Assembly (NCBI GenBank): GCA_019746975.1
Contig: JAIERK010000073.1
Span: 1-52,725, forward strand
From: Candidatus Obscuribacterales bacterium
GTDB lineage: Bacteria; Cyanobacteriota; Vampirovibrionia; Obscuribacterales; Obscuribacteraceae
Length of the DNA stretch: 52,725 bases
Direction: 5' to 3'
Shown here: positions 50,103 to 52,725 of the stretch, one piece after another
How positions within the stretch are numbered: position 1 is the first letter of the stretch
How the letters are laid out: each line of letters begins with the position of its first letter
Position numbers and translations under genes: made by a program
The notes under the pieces: generated by a model
Told to the model about the DNA's origin: nothing
The model's database searches: none
What the model saw: the letters and a program-made list of their open reading frames with translations, nothing else

Positions 50103-51482
50103 CTAGCTCGCAACCATCGTACAGGATTTATGGTCGCATTTGCCGCCGAGGATTGTGTATCTATTGGCAGCAACCAGCTTGTAGACGGCGTCTCCGATCT
50201 GAGCTATCCCTGGCAGATAGAGTAATGGAGCAATCGGAGTGAGCCACGGCAGTCGCCATGCAATCGCTCGGAAGGCGCGGAAACCGCCAACCCAAACACC
50301 AGGCTTTTCGCGTAAGAGAATTTCAGATGGAGCTCGATTCAGATCGACTTCGCTCTTCCACTCCACGTATTCGAGCTCGTGCACGTTATGGAGAGTGACG
50401 AGGGAGAAGATGTCCATTCGGTGAATTAGTCCAACCGTGCGCACGCAAATTATGCAATCGCCGTCAAAGACAAGGTCGTACGGTTTGAGTAGCTTGCTAT
50501 GAATAAAACCTTTAGCGAGATTCCATGAGCGCGTCAGATCTTCAGGATAGATAAAGAGAACGAAACTAATCATGAACAGCCATTCGAACATTGGCAAATT
50601 CATTGTGTACTCGATACCCATGTGTAGAGAGAGCCCAAGCAGCAGCACATAGTATCGCGTTACTCGCCACCAAATAAGAGTGCATAAGGCCAATTCAACA
50701 AAGAGTGTTCCCCAGGTCAAAATCTTGATTATGTAGATGTCGTCTAACAAAAATGGCAGCGGAAACCGCATGATGTCGTCGTAGCGACTGGCATAGTAGA
50801 CAGCCGTTCCATCATTCCATTCTGCGCCCTGAATTTTGCACCACCAGGTATGGAAGTAGGCGATACTAAGCTGCATCTGGATCATTCGTTGTGCCCAGGG
50901 CGCAGACAAAGGTGGTCGAAATCCTACTTTTCGCCAGTCCTGTCTCATCGACTTCAAAAGGTTGTCGATTGAGAACGCATCGCCGGCATGCGAGAGAGCA
51001 ACAAATACCATCGCGATGCGAAGAAAATTGTCGCCGGAATTTTGATTTATTAGGAAGTGAGACTGCAGCGAGATCATGCATAGGACAGCCATGATAGAAC
51101 TGAATCTGGTGAACAGACCTACCGTCATCATCACCGTCACAATCACGGAAAACCAGAAGAAATACCAGCGCCAGATCTCTCCTGGTGGCAAAAGCAGCAT
51201 TAGATCGAAGTACGGATCATTTCGCCAGTAGTTTCCAATCATTGACTCGATTGGAATCAGCGATCGATCGCCGAAATACAAGTGCCAATCTGCAAGCAAG
51301 TGGACAAGTAGGCATTGCAGCGCAATCACACCTACAAGTATTCGAAACAGCCCCATCGGCGTGGGAGATGTCGGATCGAACCAAAATGATTGCCACCACC
51401 TTTGGAGTCGATCTTTTGGCCCGAGCTCCGGAGGAGGGGCAGTGGTTCTCGGCTGTTCGCTTGGGGTATCGGTGGGTGCCAT
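50103..51482 (-). CDS. HTTM domain fused to DCC (DUF393) thiol-oxidoreductase-like domain
   Basis: 459 aa. Residues about 35-320 form an HTTM domain, the multi-helix membrane unit also found in vitamin-K-dependent gamma-carboxylase, with the opening P-M-G-L-F-R-I and several aromatic helices. The C-terminal part (about 330-455) is a DCC/DUF393 domain: F-D-G-D-C-I-I-C-V (Cys343, Cys346), a thioredoxin-like thiol motif, and a typical W-V-G-G-x-x-A-x-x-x-I late motif. The pairing is known in bacterial gene neighbourhoods, but here both are one polypeptide. A membrane redox or carboxylation-like role is possible. It is the middle gene of a tight three-gene unit. Confidence 0.85.
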   Translation of the reverse strand: MAPTDTPSEQPRTTAPPPELGPKDRLQRWWQSFWFDPTSPTPMGLFRILVGVIALQCLLVHLLADWHLYFGDRSLIPIESMIGNYWRNDPYFDLMLLLPPGEIWRWYFFWFSVIVTVMMTVGLFTRFSSIMAVLCMISLQSHFLINQNSGDNFLRIAMVFVALSHAGDAFSIDNLLKSMRQDWRKVGFRPPLSAPWAQRMIQMQLSIAYFHTWWCKIQGAEWNDGTAVYYASRYDDIMRFPLPFLLDDIYIIKILTWGTLFVELALCTLIWWRVTRYYVLLLGLSLHMGIEYTMNLPMFEWLFMISFVLFIYPEDLTRSWNLAKGFIHSKLLKPYDLVFDGDCIICVRTVGLIHRMDIFSLVTLHNVHELEYVEWKSEVDLNRAPSEILLREKPGVWVGGFRAFRAIAWRLPWLTPIAPLLYLPGIAQIGDAVYKLVAANRYTILGGKCDHKSCTMVAS

Positions 51483-51486
51483 CGTA

Positions 51487-52209
51487 CTATTTTTCGTCTA
51501 ATACTTTGGGGTTGTTTTGGAGAGCTCCACCTGTTCTTGACGAAACGTCAGCATCTCGAACCGCATAGGTGAAGGTGATCTGCTTATTGGAATGAGCTGG
51601 AAGATTGTTTCGATAGTTCCAGTGGGCTGGGTCGGGTGGCGGATTCTCGGCCCAATTGAAGATCATGCTTATGAGAGTTGGTTGATTGTTGGTGTCTTGA
51701 TTGGCTCCGGCCAGGTAACTTGTGATGTCGGGCAAGAAGTGTCTGTAACCCTCCCACGGAATACAGTCGCCAAACACTTTTCTAAGTTTTTCATGGACGA
51801 ACTTTTCTTTCTCGCCGAGCTTTTCCATCCGAGGAAATTCGTAGTACTTGATCGAGCCATCCTTGAATGTAATCGTCATCGACTCGTGATAGACCTGATG
51901 CCGAACTTGAGGGCTGAACAAGCTCCAGTGCTGGGTTGCGCCATCGAGAATGTTGATGTCTTTGAAGTAGACAGCAAGCTGTTCTTTGTACGGCCAGCCA
52001 TCGCTTAGCCATCCAATGACAGAGCCGAAGTAGACGACTATAAAACAGGAGACCAATATCTTCCAGAAGCCAGTCGGCAATGTCCTCGTCGAAACGAAGC
52101 TATCCGCCTGCTCTAGCGACATTTGTTGCTCGTCCACTTGAGATTGCCCTTTCGGCAAAACGCTGTCCACTCCCAGTTTATCACTTGCTGAATACATATT
52201 ACCCACCAT
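51487..52209 (-). CDS. Membrane-anchored protein, first gene of HTTM unit
   Basis: 240 aa from ATG 52209, chosen because GGAGG lies seven bases upstream; the frame opens earlier at 52227. A polar N-terminus of about 45 residues precedes one membrane helix (about 48-70, LVSCFIVVYFGSVIGWL). The rest is soluble and rich in aromatic and charged residues (QHWSLFSPQV, F-K-D-G-S-I-K-Y-Y). No known family is named. Only four bases separate its stop from the HTTM-DCC start, so it is probably an accessory subunit. Confidence 0.82.
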   Translation of the reverse strand: MVGNMYSASDKLGVDSVLPKGQSQVDEQQMSLEQADSFVSTRTLPTGFWKILVSCFIVVYFGSVIGWLSDGWPYKEQLAVYFKDINILDGATQHWSLFSPQVRHQVYHESMTITFKDGSIKYYEFPRMEKLGEKEKFVHEKLRKVFGDCIPWEGYRHFLPDITSYLAGANQDTNNQPTLISMIFNWAENPPPDPAHWNYRNNLPAHSNKQITFTYAVRDADVSSRTGGALQNNPKVLDEK

Positions 52210-52293
52210 GCCAAAACCTCCTAACACGAGTGTTTATCAGTCTTATCTCGATCATTGTCGTAGTTGCATAGCGATTACTGCGAATAACGCTCC

Positions 52294-52326
52294 AAAAAAA
52301 GGTCTCCCCGAAATCATCTCGGGGAG
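52294..52326 (-). terminator. Strong, probably bidirectional terminator
   Basis: CTCCCCGA (52304-52311) and TCGGGGAG (52319-52326) form a perfect 8-bp stem with a 7-base loop. On the minus strand T7 follows (the A7 at 52294-52300); on the plus strand CCTTATTTT follows. It ends the collagen-like gene at 52380 and would also insulate the 52209 gene. Confidence 0.85.
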
Positions 52327-52379
52327 CCTTATTTTGTTGCTTCTTTTGCGTCTCGTCTGGGTGTTGGTTAGTCGGTTGG

Positions 52380-52725
52380 TTAGCCGTCTGCTCCAGGACC
52401 GCTTGGACCTGTAGGACCACCAGGACCTTGTGGACCACCAGGTCCGCTAGGGCCACCAGGACCGCCAGGACCGAGAGGACCACCGGGACCACCAGGACCA
52501 CCAGGGCCGGAAGGACCGGAAGGACCAGCAGGACCGGAAGGACCACCAGGACCGCCAGGGCCGCTCGGTCCACCAGGACCGCTCGGGCCGCCAGGGCCGG
52601 TAGGACCACCAGGACCGCCAGGGCCGGAAGGACCGCCAGGACCGGAAGGACCACCAGGACCGCCAGGGCCGGAAGGACCACCAGGACCACCAGGGCCGCC
52701 AGGACCGCGAGGACCGCCAGGGCCG
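52380..52725 (-). CDS. Collagen-like Gly-X-Y repeat protein, C-terminal part (5' end outside window)
   Basis: A frame open to the right edge and without a start in the window; about 114 codons are seen. Almost every third residue is Gly, with G-P-G, G-P-S, G-P-Q and G-P-R triplets, ending [12 protein letters not shown] and TAA at 52380-52382. Bacterial collagen-like proteins form triple helices and usually decorate the cell surface or appendages. Here there is no C-terminal domain after the repeats. A strong terminator follows. The hydrophobic Val/Leu/Ala frame on the same DNA is only a shifted reading of the repeats. Confidence 0.85.
   Translation of the reverse strand, partial: GPGGPRGPGGPGGPGGPSGPGGPGGPSGPGGPSGPGGPGGPTGPGGPSGPGGPSGPGGPGGPSGPAGPSGPSGPGGPGGPGGPLGPGGPGGPSGPGGPQGPGGPTGPSGPGADG

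Noticed and set aside
52199..52690. 163-aa very hydrophobic Val/Leu/Ala frame
   Set aside because: It is a shifted reading of the Gly-X-Y collagen repeats; the Gly-Pro frame is the one that ends cleanly before a terminator.

Overview
The window looks like a chromosomal segment of a free-living, probably aerobic, Gram-negative-type bacterium. My best guess is a non-photosynthetic relative of cyanobacteria (Vampirovibrionia/Melainabacteria, perhaps the Obscuribacterales). This is an inference. It rests on an IspH of the long cyanobacterial/plant type (402 aa, N-terminal YHRKGFG), an oxygen-dependent-type protoporphyrinogen oxidase (HemY), and many large low-complexity, tetratricopeptide and collagen-like proteins without clear relatives. 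I saw no tRNA, rRNA, CRISPR array, transposase, integrase or phage gene.

Layout. 1-8.3 kb: a secreted protein, a lipoprotein with a duplicated domain, a hydrophilic 818-aa protein and a duplicated TPR protein with a zinc ribbon. 7.8-11 kb (minus): a TMTC/PMT-like GT-C membrane protein followed by a UPF0158 protein. 11-15.5 kb (plus): a YkgJ-type Cys-cluster protein, an HtrA-type protease, a zinc ribbon-TPR-TM2 protein and a pterin carbinolamine dehydratase. 15.5-20.8 kb (minus): two very large unrecognised proteins. One ends in a degenerate restriction-endonuclease-like domain; the other joins a degenerate receiver to twelve WGELDSI-type repeats and a C-terminal membrane anchor. 20.9-26.9 kb: a HAD phosphatase, a small secreted protein, ispH, an RDD membrane protein, a 66-bp triple tandem repeat and a thioredoxin-reductase-like flavoprotein without the redox CxxC. 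27-31.2 kb (plus): hemE-hemY-Ppx/GppA(HD), tightly coupled. 31.2-34.6 kb (minus): START-like, isoprenylcysteine-methyltransferase-like, LolA/DUF1571-like and haem-oxygenase-fold-like proteins.

34.9-42.2 kb (plus) is a compact cluster: alpha/beta hydrolase (Cys nucleophile), enolase-superfamily epimerase, GH3-type acyl-amido synthetase, extended SDR, Mpo1-like 2-hydroxy-fatty-acid dioxygenase and two more SDRs. Most neighbours overlap or abut. It is followed, from their own candidate promoters, by two paralogous polytopic membrane proteins with a conserved His/Asp signature, a small anchored protein and two paralogous GT-C-like glycosyltransferases. I consider 34.9-44.8 kb the most likely undescribed system: an enzyme set that could activate, epimerise, reduce and conjugate a lipid or amino-acid derivative. 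This is inferred only from gene families and spacing.

49.3-52.2 kb (minus) is a three-gene unit: a membrane protein, an HTTM domain fused to a DCC thiol-oxidoreductase-like domain, and an anchored helical-repeat protein. The right edge cuts a collagen-like Gly-X-Y gene that ends at a strong hairpin terminator.
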